Part shown: positions 55,406 to 63,757 of the stretch, piece by piece
How positions within the stretch are numbered: the stretch's first letter is position 1
Layout of the letters: every line of letters begins with the position of its first letter
DNA from: Prosthecobacter dejongeii
GTDB taxonomy: Bacteria; Verrucomicrobiota; Verrucomicrobiia; Verrucomicrobiales; Verrucomicrobiaceae
DNA length: 64,000 nt
Direction of reading: 5' to 3'
Assembly (NCBI RefSeq): GCF_014203045.1
Contig: NZ_JACHIF010000004.1
Location: 435,696-499,695, forward strand
The notes under the pieces: model-generated
Database searches by the model: none
Told to the model about the DNA's origin: nothing
The model's input: only the letters and a program-made list of their open reading frames with translations
Made by a program: the position numbers and the translations under genes

Positions 55406-56647
55406 TCAATGCTTGGGAAGCAATTCACCAGCAGCGCCATCCACAAGGATGAAACGAGGGAGACCGAATTGACGAATCTGACTGGCGATGGCTTGAGTCC
55501 AACCGCGTGAGCAGATCACACAAATATGCAAGACGGAAGGGTGAAATTCCGATGGGTCCGGTTTTTTGACACTGATTTCGAAGCCTTCTAGATGAGTGCC
55601 GGTTTTGACGTCGGAGTTATCATAGGGAAGGATCTTGATGGCCTTTTGTTTGAGCTGTGGGCCAATGAGGGTAGCGATCTCACTGGCGGTTTGATTGGCC
55701 CCAAAAAAACAAACACGAACGGGCGTGTCTGACGCATCAACACCCTGAATGATCAAGTCCGCGCTGGTCGCGAGGTTATCCTGAGCATGATTTAAAAGTG
55801 CCCGCCCTCGCTGGTAGGCTGCCTGCAATTCAGCAGCTTGTTCCTGCAACGGAGCAAGAGCAATAGGCGGAGACATTTCCACTCGTCGAGCAACAAGAGA
55901 GAAACCAAAAGCACGGCTGGCACCCGTCTCCCGGATTTCCACCACTTCATACCCCGCTTCCTGCACCAGGGCAGTGAGGGACTCGGGAGTTAGATAAAGA
56001 AAGTGTTCATGCATCAAGGCTTCCTTGGGATGCCTAACCAAATGGGGAACTTCGATCACAAGAACACCGTCTTGGGTCAATAACCCACGCATGGAAAGCA
56101 ACCAATCCCGTGGATTGGCCAGATGTTCAATAACGAAGTAAGCCAAGACTGCATCGAAGGCCTGCTTCATGGCAGTGGGGGGGACTGCCACGCAGCCCCG
56201 ACGGAATAGACCGTCTAGCCATTCAGCACGCTCAGTATCTACGGCCATAACGTCATCCCCTGCGACATCATAGCCAGCTTTTAGGAGGGCGGTGTGGAAC
56301 TCGCCCAATTTATCTCCGATTTCATAAACGCGTGCTTTAGGTTTGAGCCAGCGATGGAGCAGCTCTAGGCGCACGGCCACATCGAAATCTGGGACAATAT
56401 CAATGGAGGTGGATGCGATGGGCCAGCAGTCCGTGTAATAGTCGCGAAGGAATTCCGCCGTTGGTCGTAAACGATTAAAGACGAATCCGCACTGCGTGCA
56501 TTGCACGTCTTCATGACGCCAGGTGTAGTCATGATGCTTTTGAATGATGCGTCCGATGCGTGTGCCTAGCGTGCTCAGGCCTGTCTCTTCGGCTCCGCAC
56601 ACGTCGCAGGCCACCGGAGTCCAGAAGGTTTCGATGAGTTTTCTCAT
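55406..56647 (-). CDS. Zinc-binding class I SAM methyltransferase (sugar C-methyltransferase type), 413 aa
   Basis: Two CxxC pairs at residues 14-17 and 50-53 form the N-terminal zinc site of the Methyltransf_13 type. The SAM core follows (VYEIGDKLGEFHTALLKAGYDVAGDDV, usual motif I), with the EHLANPRDWLLSMRGLLTQDG strand and MHEHFLYLTPESL. The last 120 residues match the C-terminal domain of sugar C-methyltransferases (VCFFGANQTASEIATLI). The family methylates NDP-sugars. It overlaps the preceding methyltransferase gene by 4 bases. The substrate is probably a sugar of the locus. Confidence 0.9.
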   Translation of the reverse strand: MRKLIETFWTPVACDVCGAEETGLSTLGTRIGRIIQKHHDYTWRHEDVQCTQCGFVFNRLRPTAEFLRDYYTDCWPIASTSIDIVPDFDVAVRLELLHRWLKPKARVYEIGDKLGEFHTALLKAGYDVAGDDVMAVDTERAEWLDGLFRRGCVAVPPTAMKQAFDAVLAYFVIEHLANPRDWLLSMRGLLTQDGVLVIEVPHLVRHPKEALMHEHFLYLTPESLTALVQEAGYEVVEIRETGASRAFGFSLVARRVEMSPPIALAPLQEQAAELQAAYQRGRALLNHAQDNLATSADLIIQGVDASDTPVRVCFFGANQTASEIATLIGPQLKQKAIKILPYDNSDVKTGTHLEGFEISVKKPDPSEFHPSVLHICVICSRGWTQAIASQIRQFGLPRFILVDGAAGELLPKH

Positions 56648-57273
56648 GCGTGCAGTGCTTTGACGGCTTCGGGCTTGTGAAGATAAACGGTAAACTCATA
56701 CAGCGGATAATCCGCCCGCAAAGTCACGAAGCGTGAGAGACTTTTAGCAAAGTGAAATACTTCCTGCTCGGCGTGGTAGAAAAGGTGCTCTTCTTTAAAA
56801 TCCACGTAACTACCGAGAAGGTTAAAGGCGACGGCCTTGCGGCAAATGCGAAAACTTTCGCGCACTGTGTCATGCATGAAGCCTTCATTGTCTTCAATTT
56901 TGAAATTGAACAAGCCGCTAAGAAACACGTAATCTTGGGATGAATCTGGAAATTGACTGAGATCTGTCGTCGCAAAAAAACTCGCTTCAGGGTGACGTTT
57001 TTGGGCCACATCAATGAGCGCGGGATTTAAGTCGGTGCCCGTGTAATCTACGTTTTGGGCACCTGCTTCGGTCATGTAGTCAAGCAAGTCTCCAAATCCA
57101 CAGCCGATATCTAGCGCCGAGCAGCCACTGAGATCTGCCACTTCAGCGAGGATGCGAAAACGAAGTCGCTGTTGGGAACTATCCCGCCAGCCTAGGGCCT
57201 GGGCGGTCTCACCCAGGTTGCTGAGGCGTTCGTTGTAACGCTGAATGATGCGTTGCTTTTCGTCAGATGTCAT
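56644..57273 (-). CDS. Class I SAM methyltransferase, 209 aa
   Basis: Motif I is ALDIGCGFGDLLDYM, the acidic motif YTGTDLNPALIDVAQ, and YVFLSGLFNFKIEDN follows at the motif IV position. The fold is a plain Rossmann methyltransferase, unrelated in detail to the zinc-bearing one next to it. It overlaps the amidohydrolase gene upstream by 4 bases and the zinc-bearing methyltransferase gene downstream by 4 bases, so it is tightly coupled. The acceptor is unknown; a sugar hydroxyl or amine is likely from context. Confidence 0.9.
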   Translation of the reverse strand: MTSDEKQRIIQRYNERLSNLGETAQALGWRDSSQQRLRFRILAEVADLSGCSALDIGCGFGDLLDYMTEAGAQNVDYTGTDLNPALIDVAQKRHPEASFFATTDLSQFPDSSQDYVFLSGLFNFKIEDNEGFMHDTVRESFRICRKAVAFNLLGSYVDFKEEHLFYHAEQEVFHFAKSLSRFVTLRADYPLYEFTVYLHKPEAVKALHA

Positions 57274-58055
57274 TGGGCGGAGGCTTTAGAAAGAAGACGC
57301 TGAATATTGCCGGCAAAGATGAGACTGCGGTCGCCTTCGTTGAAGCCACATTGATCGCAAAGTGCGAGGGTGTCTTCCACGGAGCGCCCAACGGGCACTT
57401 CAGGGCTGTCAGATCCATGCAGGATACGGTTTGCTCCTAGCTTACGAAGAACAAAAATGAGATCGGAATACACGGTGGAACCCGCAAACCAAAAGGGGGT
57501 AAATGATACGTCCACCACCACGTTGCGATTACCCTTCACCACCATCAGCGCATCCATCACATGAATGCCACCGGTATGCGCCATGATGATGTCTGCTTGA
57601 GGCACAGCTTGTGCGACTTCATGGATCATCCGCACCTCCTGAATTTTATAGTAAGTGTCTCCGTAAGGGAAGGCGTCAAAGAGGATGGGCACTCGCAGTT
57701 CGGCCGCCTGTTCCACCAGTTGGATCACTTCCCGAGTATGCTCAATGGTGAAGCCTTGGCGACGCGGATGCAGTTTAACTCCATGCATCTTGCCGCTGCG
57801 AATATAGGTCGTGAATCCCTCGGTGACAGATTGAGGGTTTAGAGGATTAAGAGAGACGAACCCGATCAATTCGGGATGCTCTGCGCACTTTTGCGCGACG
57901 TAGTCATTGCCCATGTCCGGTTCGATGGCCAGCACCACAGCTTGGGAGATCCCCGCAGCTTTAAGATTTGCCACCAACGTTTCCGCGCTGGCATCTTTGT
58001 GAGGTCCGAAGCCTTTTGGATCGGGATGGATATGGGTATGGGCGTCAATAATCAT
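57270..58055 (-). CDS. Amidohydrolase-family (TIM-barrel) metal hydrolase, 261 aa
   Basis: The first metal motif is IDAHTHIHPD (His6, His8). MHGVKLHPRRQGF, MAHTGG and ILHGSDSPEVPVG (conserved Asp) supply the other metal and active-site positions of the Amidohydro_2 superfamily. Members hydrolyse amides, lactones or decarboxylate. It overlaps the ATP-grasp gene upstream by 1 base and the methyltransferase gene downstream by 4 bases. Inside a nonulosonic-acid operon it could remove an acyl group or open a lactone; the substrate is unknown. Confidence 0.9.
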   Translation of the reverse strand: MIIDAHTHIHPDPKGFGPHKDASAETLVANLKAAGISQAVVLAIEPDMGNDYVAQKCAEHPELIGFVSLNPLNPQSVTEGFTTYIRSGKMHGVKLHPRRQGFTIEHTREVIQLVEQAAELRVPILFDAFPYGDTYYKIQEVRMIHEVAQAVPQADIIMAHTGGIHVMDALMVVKGNRNVVVDVSFTPFWFAGSTVYSDLIFVLRKLGANRILHGSDSPEVPVGRSVEDTLALCDQCGFNEGDRSLIFAGNIQRLLSKASAQ

Positions 58056-59245
58056 CAGCGGGTGATGAGTCGAATGTGGTTCAATGCGGTCTGGGCTGCG
58101 GCACGGCAGGCGGTTGGTTCGGCGGAGTAAGTGAGGATATGCCCAGCACGGTCAGAGCCAGAGCGCAATTCATGGAGAACTTGCCCAGGCTTTGGATAAA
58201 TGATCACTTCCGAAATTCCGGTGACAGCACGGGCGGCCTCTAAACCTTCCGCTCGGACAAACTCTCCTGGTATCGGGTCGATGAAAACCAGTGAAGCACT
58301 CTGGCCTTGATGTTGATCCGGCAGATGTGGCACTTCGCCCAAAGCTGCCTGGATGCTGGCTCGGGCGGTGGAAAGGCCGGTCACACGTGGCAGCATTTCT
58401 GTGAAAACCTTGAAGCCCGCTCCCCGTGCAGCGAGTTCTACAATCATGGGCCCCTCGGGCGAATAGATGCACTCCAAATGCACTGGGCAGTCACGAAAGC
58501 CACAAGCCTGGATCGCGCGAATGGCATGAGCGATCATCGTCTGGCGGTGTTCCAGAGACAAATCATCTGGAAAATGCACCTGACGGTCCAAGAGGTAAGG
58601 GGGCTGAGTGCGCACCTTCATGGAGGTGGCTAGAACGTGCACTTCAGTCCCGACTACCCAGGCTTCCACACTGTATTCAATGCCTGGCATGAAGGATTCC
58701 ACCATCACTTGACCTGAGCGAGAATTCTGTTTTGCCAATTCGAAGGCGGAGATGACTTGGTCCCGGTCATTGACGTAGCTGACGCCCCGACTGCCGGAGG
58801 CATCCACGGGTTTGATGACGCCGGCTGCTGTTTTAAAACTGTCCCAGGTGGCCAGTGCGGCTTCTTCTGTCTGAACTGCAGCAAATTGCGGCACCAAAAG
58901 GCCTTCCCGCCGCATGGCTTCTCTCTGCAAAAGCTTGCTCCTCGAAACACGCACCACTTCCAAGGGAATACCTGGAAGTTTTAACTCTTGGCAGGCGATT
59001 GCCACAGCCTCCATCGCGACATCACAGCAAACACTGACTATCGCCTGGGCTCCAAACTCATGTGCCACGCGGATGATTTCTTGCGCATCAAGAATATTGG
59101 CCACGTAAGTGGTCGGTGCATCAGCCAATCCTGGTGCTGTCGCATCTCCATCCATAGCCGCTACTTCGTAGCCCATCAATTGGGCCTCGCGGATGGCAGG
59201 TGCCTGTGCCAAGCCTGCGGCTACGAAGAGAATCTTTTCTTTCAT
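58055..59245 (-). CDS. ATP-grasp ligase, 396 aa
   Basis: ATP-grasp enzymes join a carboxylate to an amine, thiol or hydroxyl via an acyl-phosphate. The N-terminal Rossmann domain shows LFVAAGLAQAPAIREAQLMGY, the ATP-binding part KPVDASGSRGVSYV and MVESFMPGIEYSVEAWV, and the metal-binding strand ECIYSPEGPMIVELAARGAG. It is the size of the carbamoyl-phosphate synthase-like or PurK-like stand-alone ligases. It overlaps the amidohydrolase gene by 1 base and follows the PseG-like gene by 8. Some flagellin nonulosonic-acid clusters also contain an ATP-grasp protein (PtmG in Campylobacter, as I recall), which supports a sugar-modification role. Confidence 0.9.
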   Translation of the reverse strand: MKEKILFVAAGLAQAPAIREAQLMGYEVAAMDGDATAPGLADAPTTYVANILDAQEIIRVAHEFGAQAIVSVCCDVAMEAVAIACQELKLPGIPLEVVRVSRSKLLQREAMRREGLLVPQFAAVQTEEAALATWDSFKTAAGVIKPVDASGSRGVSYVNDRDQVISAFELAKQNSRSGQVMVESFMPGIEYSVEAWVVGTEVHVLATSMKVRTQPPYLLDRQVHFPDDLSLEHRQTMIAHAIRAIQACGFRDCPVHLECIYSPEGPMIVELAARGAGFKVFTEMLPRVTGLSTARASIQAALGEVPHLPDQHQGQSASLVFIDPIPGEFVRAEGLEAARAVTGISEVIIYPKPGQVLHELRSGSDRAGHILTYSAEPTACRAAAQTALNHIRLITR

Positions 59246-59253
59246 TCAGGAGG

Positions 59254-60258
59254 TCAGTTTTTAAGGTTGGCGAGGCTACTAATCAGAGCCGTGAGGCGGT
59301 TCAGTCCCTGGCCATCCACGATACTGGCAGCACGGCGGGCGAACTCAAGCCGCTCTTGTTCGGTGGTTTCAATGATTCGACCGATTTCGCGGGCCCATAC
59401 GCAAGCTTGTTGCTGACAAAATGGATTGCTAAACGCAGATTCCGCATCGGTCTGAGGGAGTACGGCAACCAAGCGTCCCAGAAACAGAGCCTCCAGAACC
59501 GTCCCCCCTCCATTGCATAAAACCAAGTCCGTATGGCTCAGTATCTCGTCAAAATTGGCAGGAGCTTTGACGGTGTTAAATGCAAGTTGAGCGGCGGCGT
59601 GGCAGACTTGTGCTTCCAATTCTCGACCGACTCCAGGGCCGAGAACGATCGTGACCTGCCCCAGCCTATTTCGCCAAGGGCGCAGCAGGTCAATGGCTTC
59701 CAGCGTTAACCCTTTTGGATCAGCTCCACCGAGTGTTACCATGACGTCCAATACTCCGTTTTGTCCTGGTAGGGGTGCATGAGCCCGCTGCCGCAGGATG
59801 CTTGGACGCATCATGGCATATTCGACACCTTCATGGTAGGTTTGTGGACGTTTTGCTTTTTCAAAGGCCTCTCGCATGAAGCCGCTGAGATCTCGCAAAG
59901 TGACGACTTCATCTGGTAGCAAATCCGGCTGTAAATAATCAAGGGCTATACAAGGGAGATTTTGGTCTCGGCACTCAACAACAGCCGCTTTTTGAAGTGC
60001 AGGGGTAACATCTACAATGACCACCTTTGCTGGACGTGAAAGGGGAGAGGTATAGGGATACCATGGCAGGTCACCCAAGATGCTGGCGATTGCGGCTTGC
60101 GGTAACAATTCAGAAGGGGGGCCAAATATTTGAAACTCAGTCTTCCAGCCTAGAGTGTTGAGGTGTCTCGCTAGGGTGGAGCAACGGCGCAGATGCCCCG
60201 TGCCGACTCGTGGGGAACATTCCACTAAAAAGAGCAGCAAGCTTGACTGGGGGCTCAT
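59254..60258 (-). CDS. pseG: PseG-like UDP-sugar hydrolase / glycosyltransferase-fold protein, 334 aa
   Basis: PseG removes UDP from UDP-2,4-diacetamido-2,4,6-trideoxy-beta-L-altrose before PseI acts. Family cues are the GTGHLRRCSTLARHL motif with the catalytic His, the middle VTLGGADPKGLTLEAIDLL, the strand LVLCNGGGTVLEALFLGR and the C-terminal ANFDEILSHTD. The order PseF-PseG-PseI within one operon is typical. It overlaps the pseF gene by 4 bases. At 334 aa it is the usual size. Confidence 0.88.
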   Translation of the reverse strand: MSPQSSLLLFLVECSPRVGTGHLRRCSTLARHLNTLGWKTEFQIFGPPSELLPQAAIASILGDLPWYPYTSPLSRPAKVVIVDVTPALQKAAVVECRDQNLPCIALDYLQPDLLPDEVVTLRDLSGFMREAFEKAKRPQTYHEGVEYAMMRPSILRQRAHAPLPGQNGVLDVMVTLGGADPKGLTLEAIDLLRPWRNRLGQVTIVLGPGVGRELEAQVCHAAAQLAFNTVKAPANFDEILSHTDLVLCNGGGTVLEALFLGRLVAVLPQTDAESAFSNPFCQQQACVWAREIGRIIETTEQERLEFARRAASIVDGQGLNRLTALISSLANLKN

Positions 60259-60968
60259 GAGGCGGAAGTCGCTTGCAGAGCAGAGAAGAGATGACGTGCC
60301 TGTTCCCAGTCCTCGGGCGTGTCAATGTCCTGACAGCGGTAGCGCGGTAGGACAAACGGCAAGCAGTGGCCACTGAGCGCGGAATCTTGTTGCAAAAAGG
60401 AAGTCGCTCTACCGATGACGAACTGCCCTGCATCATGGAAACACTCCGACAAGGCTTGGGAAGGAGTCAGTCGCAGTTCTGGCCACATGAAACGGATTTC
60501 TCCTGCCTCGTTGGTGGTCATCGCCCTCTCCACGGGAGAGGGAAACGTGCAAACGGAAAGTACATACTCAGATTCTGGCTTTTCGTTCAAACGATCAAAG
60601 GCTGCGCGTAGATCTGAGGCCCTCAAAAATGGAGCTGTGGCATAGATACAACCCAAGAAACTTGGACGACCGCCCCCTTCCATTTCCAGCCAATTTAGAG
60701 CATGCTTTAAAACGGGATTTAGACCGACCTGATCACCGGAAATTTCAGGGGGGCGCACAAAGGGAACCTTGGCTCCATACTGGCGAGCGATCTCCGTTAC
60801 CTCAGGATCATCTGTGGATACGATCACGCTTTCAAACACGTCACTTTCCAAGGCTGCCTGGATAGACCAAGCAATCATGGGACGACCACCGAATTCACGG
60901 ATGTTTTTGCGTGGGATGCGTTTGCTACCGCCGCGCGCGGGGATAATGGCGACGGTACGGTCTTTCAT
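60255..60968 (-). CDS. pseF: CMP-nonulosonate synthetase (PseF/NeuA-type cytidylyltransferase)
   Basis: PseF activates the nine-carbon acid with CTP. The NeuA-like motif AIIPARGGSKRIPRKNI with the nucleotide-binding Arg-Lys is at residues 8-24, then GRPMIAWSIQAAL, STDDPEV, the YATAPFLRASDLRAAF substrate loop, and the C-terminal RYRCQDIDTPEDWEQAR with the metal-binding Asp. The form with ECFHDAGQFVIGRA resembles PseF more than NeuA. It overlaps the sugar methyltransferase gene and the pseG gene by 4 bases each. The length of 237 aa is normal. Confidence 0.93.
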   Translation of the reverse strand: MKDRTVAIIPARGGSKRIPRKNIREFGGRPMIAWSIQAALESDVFESVIVSTDDPEVTEIARQYGAKVPFVRPPEISGDQVGLNPVLKHALNWLEMEGGGRPSFLGCIYATAPFLRASDLRAAFDRLNEKPESEYVLSVCTFPSPVERAMTTNEAGEIRFMWPELRLTPSQALSECFHDAGQFVIGRATSFLQQDSALSGHCLPFVLPRYRCQDIDTPEDWEQARHLFSALQATSAS

Positions 60969-62032
60969 GCCTTACGGCGTAGGAGTAGGAGTTCGGAATG
61001 GTACCCATCCACTGTGCGGTAACCAAAAGGATGAACATTGCGCTCGACCAATTCGTAGTTAGGCAACATGGCAAGGTAGTCGTCGCTCAGGATGGGCGTA
61101 TCTACACCTGCCCAACCTCCAGCTTTGCGCAGTTGTTTGCCTTCGCGCATGTTACGCAGGAGTACCCAGCGGGTGTTGAGGCGGGAGACATGATTGAGGT
61201 AATTTTGGACGATGGGGGGCTCCATTTCCTGGAAGGAGATGAAGTTCACAAACAGGTCCACATTCCCACGTAATTTTTCGATCTGCCAAGCGCACAGCAC
61301 GGAGATGGGAGTCAGGGATTCGATCTCGATTTCAGCCCGGTCACGTGTCTGGGCATACGTGGTGACCTTTTCCGCGCCGAGCGCACCACTGAGGTAATGC
61401 TGGGCCACATAGCTGGTCGGCGGAATATCAATATCCACGTAACGCAAACCTTCAATGCCTGCACTGGCCATCACCTCTCCCAAAGTGCCGAAGCCTCCGC
61501 CGATCTCTAATACCGTGCGTGGCAGGTCATTGGGTCCCAGGTGCTTTTTGAGCAAGGCTAGACCGAGGAGGTAATTCAAAGCGGAGCGCGAGAACCAGCG
61601 TCCATCGAATTCAAAATGCTCAACAGGTTCTCCCACCTTGCTTTCTGAAAAGGTATGCAGGTGAGGAAGCTTCGTTGGATTATCAGCGGCCAAAAGAACG
61701 CGGTAATCGGCCAGTGCTGCTGCTTCGCCAGAGAGAAATTGATCCAGCCCTAGATGGGCCTTTTTCGCTTCGGGATGAGCGCGCTGGAGAGTGGCGGTCA
61801 GGCCTTCGATCTGGGCTGGGGTAAAACTATTGCCTGGAGTGCCAAATGTAGGAACGAAAAAGCCGAGGGTATTGGGAAGCCGACGGAAGTTTTCGATGCC
61901 GTTCTCACACAGTTCATTGACGATGCGGGAAGAGGCTTCGTCCCAGAACACGCTCGGGCGATAAAGTTCGTCCTGGGACCGCATGTCATCGCGGGCGGCG
62001 GTCAGTTCCGGATAGGAGTTCAGCTGGGTCAT
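60965..62032 (-). CDS. Putative sugar O-methyltransferase, 355 aa
   Basis: The protein is like the putative sugar O-methyltransferases found in surface-glycan loci. Motif I is TVLEIGGGFGTLGEVM with the following YVDIDIPPTSYVAQHYL; NFISFQEMEPPIVQNYLNHV is characteristic of the family. It is the first gene of the 11-gene minus-strand operon; the gap to the ABC ATPase gene (62033-62115) must hold the operon promoter or the operon begins further upstream. It overlaps pseF by 4 bases. The target is probably the sugar of the locus. Confidence 0.9.
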   Translation of the reverse strand: MTQLNSYPELTAARDDMRSQDELYRPSVFWDEASSRIVNELCENGIENFRRLPNTLGFFVPTFGTPGNSFTPAQIEGLTATLQRAHPEAKKAHLGLDQFLSGEAAALADYRVLLAADNPTKLPHLHTFSESKVGEPVEHFEFDGRWFSRSALNYLLGLALLKKHLGPNDLPRTVLEIGGGFGTLGEVMASAGIEGLRYVDIDIPPTSYVAQHYLSGALGAEKVTTYAQTRDRAEIEIESLTPISVLCAWQIEKLRGNVDLFVNFISFQEMEPPIVQNYLNHVSRLNTRWVLLRNMREGKQLRKAGGWAGVDTPILSDDYLAMLPNYELVERNVHPFGYRTVDGYHSELLLLRRKA

Positions 62033-62115
62033 GAGGGAAAAGTTACACCTTAGCTAGGACTCGTTAAGAGATGGTGCAAGTTGGATTTCAGGGGGGATGG
62101 GAGGGGGCGTTAAGC

Positions 62116-62754
62116 TCAAATTTCCGAGCTCAGTTGGCCGTTTTCCAATCTCAATCGCATTTGTCCTAGGAGATCAGCTTCCTTCCGTGAATGAGTCACA
62201 TGCAGAACGGTGAGGGAGTGGCGAATATGCAGGCTTTTGAGCAATTCGACGGCATCCGCATGCGTGGCCTCATCCAGCGCCGAAAGAGGCTCGTCTAACA
62301 GCAGAACTCGTGGCCGAGCAGCTAAAGCCCGGGCTAGGGCGACGCGTTGTTTCTCCCCACCTGATAGATGATCGGGTAGCCGATCAAGCAGATGACTGAT
62401 GCCTAGCTCCAATGACAGGTTTTGAACCAAGGCATCTTGATCTGGAGACTTTCTGAGCGTTGGCGCAAACCCGATTTGCTCTCGGACCGTTTTGCCCGGG
62501 AACAGGGCAAGATCTTGGGGGAGATAGCCGATCTGCCGCTGGCGAGGTTCCATTTGAGTTACGTCCTGCCCCTGCAATAAGACCCGACCTGAGAGGGGCT
62601 GGCGCAACCCACAGAGAATCTCCAGTAAAGACGTCTTTCCACAGCCTGTTGGCCCCATCAGCACCGCGTACGTTCCCGCAGGGATATCCTGGGTGATGTT
62701 TTGTAAAGTGAATCCTCCAGGCGCTTTCCAGGCGATACGTTCAAGTTGGATCAT
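62116..62754 (-). CDS. Orphan ABC transporter ATP-binding protein, 212 aa
   Basis: Walker A GPTGCGKTS, Q-loop IGYLPQDLALFPG, signature LSGGEKQRVALARAL, Walker B LLLDEPLSALD and the His switch VTHS are all present. The set with LFPGKTV, like ModC or sulfate/spermidine ATPases, points to an import-type ATPase. The ATG at 62754 is chosen; an in-frame ATG at 62880 reads through the MBL gene. No permease or binding protein is in the window. It follows the MBL-fold gene by 11 bases. Confidence 0.92.
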   Translation of the reverse strand: MIQLERIAWKAPGGFTLQNITQDIPAGTYAVLMGPTGCGKTSLLEILCGLRQPLSGRVLLQGQDVTQMEPRQRQIGYLPQDLALFPGKTVREQIGFAPTLRKSPDQDALVQNLSLELGISHLLDRLPDHLSGGEKQRVALARALAARPRVLLLDEPLSALDEATHADAVELLKSLHIRHSLTVLHVTHSRKEADLLGQMRLRLENGQLSSEI

Positions 62755-62765
62755 AGCGGGGGAAT

Positions 62766-63623
62766 CTAAAATAAGGCCATCTGCTGCATGGTTGGGGCAG
62801 GGGAGCTGGTGCTGAGGCTGATGACCACCCGGCGGCGTGCCACCTCGATGGTGGGAGTCAGGCAGCGGCGCTGAGCGCACTGTACTTTTGTGTCTTTGAT
62901 GCCGATGCGATGGAGAGATTCCTGGATGCGCTGGGTGGCGCGGTCGGGATCGTTGCAGTCATCGCTCAAATGACCCAGCACGACGTGATGCAAACCTGCG
63001 TGAGCGACACTTTCAATTAACTCCGCCGCTTGGTCGTTAGAAAGGTGGCCATGTCTGGAACTGATACGCTGCTTGGTTGCCCAGGGGCGCTTAGTATCAG
63101 CCTCCAGGAGTTGTGCATCGTAGTTAGCCTCCACAAAAAGGCTATCGGCAGCCTTGAGTCGGTCTTTGATCAAATTCGTCACAAAACCGACATCGCTCAG
63201 CAAACCGAGCCGGGATTCTTCGTCAGCAATGACAAAACCCACGGGATCCACGGCATCGTGCGGGACTGGAAAGCATTCGATTCGCAAGTCTTGAAAGTCA
63301 AAAGCACTGCCGGTCGTCATCAACCGCCAGGAGGGCGGGGTGCGAAATTTAAGGCTACCCTGCAATGTTTCCCGGGTGAGCGCGGTGGCATACAAGGGTA
63401 GTGTACGTTTGCTACTCAGCACTTCCAGGCCATTCGTGTGATCCTGATGTTCGTGAGTGAGTAAGATTCCGTCTAGTTGGTCTAGGGTGTAGCCAGCAGC
63501 TTCTAGTCGCACGCAAATCTGTTTGGCACTGAGTCCAGCATCCACTAACAACGTGGTGCGACCCGTGGACACGACAGCACAATTGCCTGAACTGCCGCTG
63601 CCGAGAACTGTGAGTCGAACCAT
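62766..63623 (-). CDS. MBL-fold metal-dependent hydrolase, 285 aa
   Basis: A metallo-beta-lactamase fold is shown by VLGSGSSGNCAVV, the metal motif THEHQDH and the HLSDDCNDP near the C terminus. This form is close to the YycJ/WalJ-like group, which has been linked to DNA repair in Bacillus (as I recall). I chose ATG 63623, which starts just before the first strand. An AAAGAG sequence lies a few bases upstream. It is upstream of the ABC ATPase by 11 bases and separated from amt by a terminator. Confidence 0.9.
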   Translation of the reverse strand: MVRLTVLGSGSSGNCAVVSTGRTTLLVDAGLSAKQICVRLEAAGYTLDQLDGILLTHEHQDHTNGLEVLSSKRTLPLYATALTRETLQGSLKFRTPPSWRLMTTGSAFDFQDLRIECFPVPHDAVDPVGFVIADEESRLGLLSDVGFVTNLIKDRLKAADSLFVEANYDAQLLEADTKRPWATKQRISSRHGHLSNDQAAELIESVAHAGLHHVVLGHLSDDCNDPDRATQRIQESLHRIGIKDTKVQCAQRRCLTPTIEVARRRVVISLSTSSPAPTMQQMALF

Positions 63624-63696
63624 GCTCTTTGTTTTTAACCGACTGAGCGGTGGCTGCAAGGCACAACTTCACAGGAAGATGCCTTCCTATGGGCAC

Positions 63697-63729
63697 AAAA
63701 AAAGCCGGAGCGTTTTCACGCTCCGGCTT
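63697..63729 (-). terminator. Rho-independent terminator of the ammonium transporter gene
   Basis: On the minus strand an 11-bp stem (63729-63719 with 63712-63702, 6-base loop) is followed by seven T. It lies 28 bases after the amt stop codon. Confidence 0.92.
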
Positions 63730-63757
63730 CTCTCACGCAGGGCATGCCTGCGAAATC

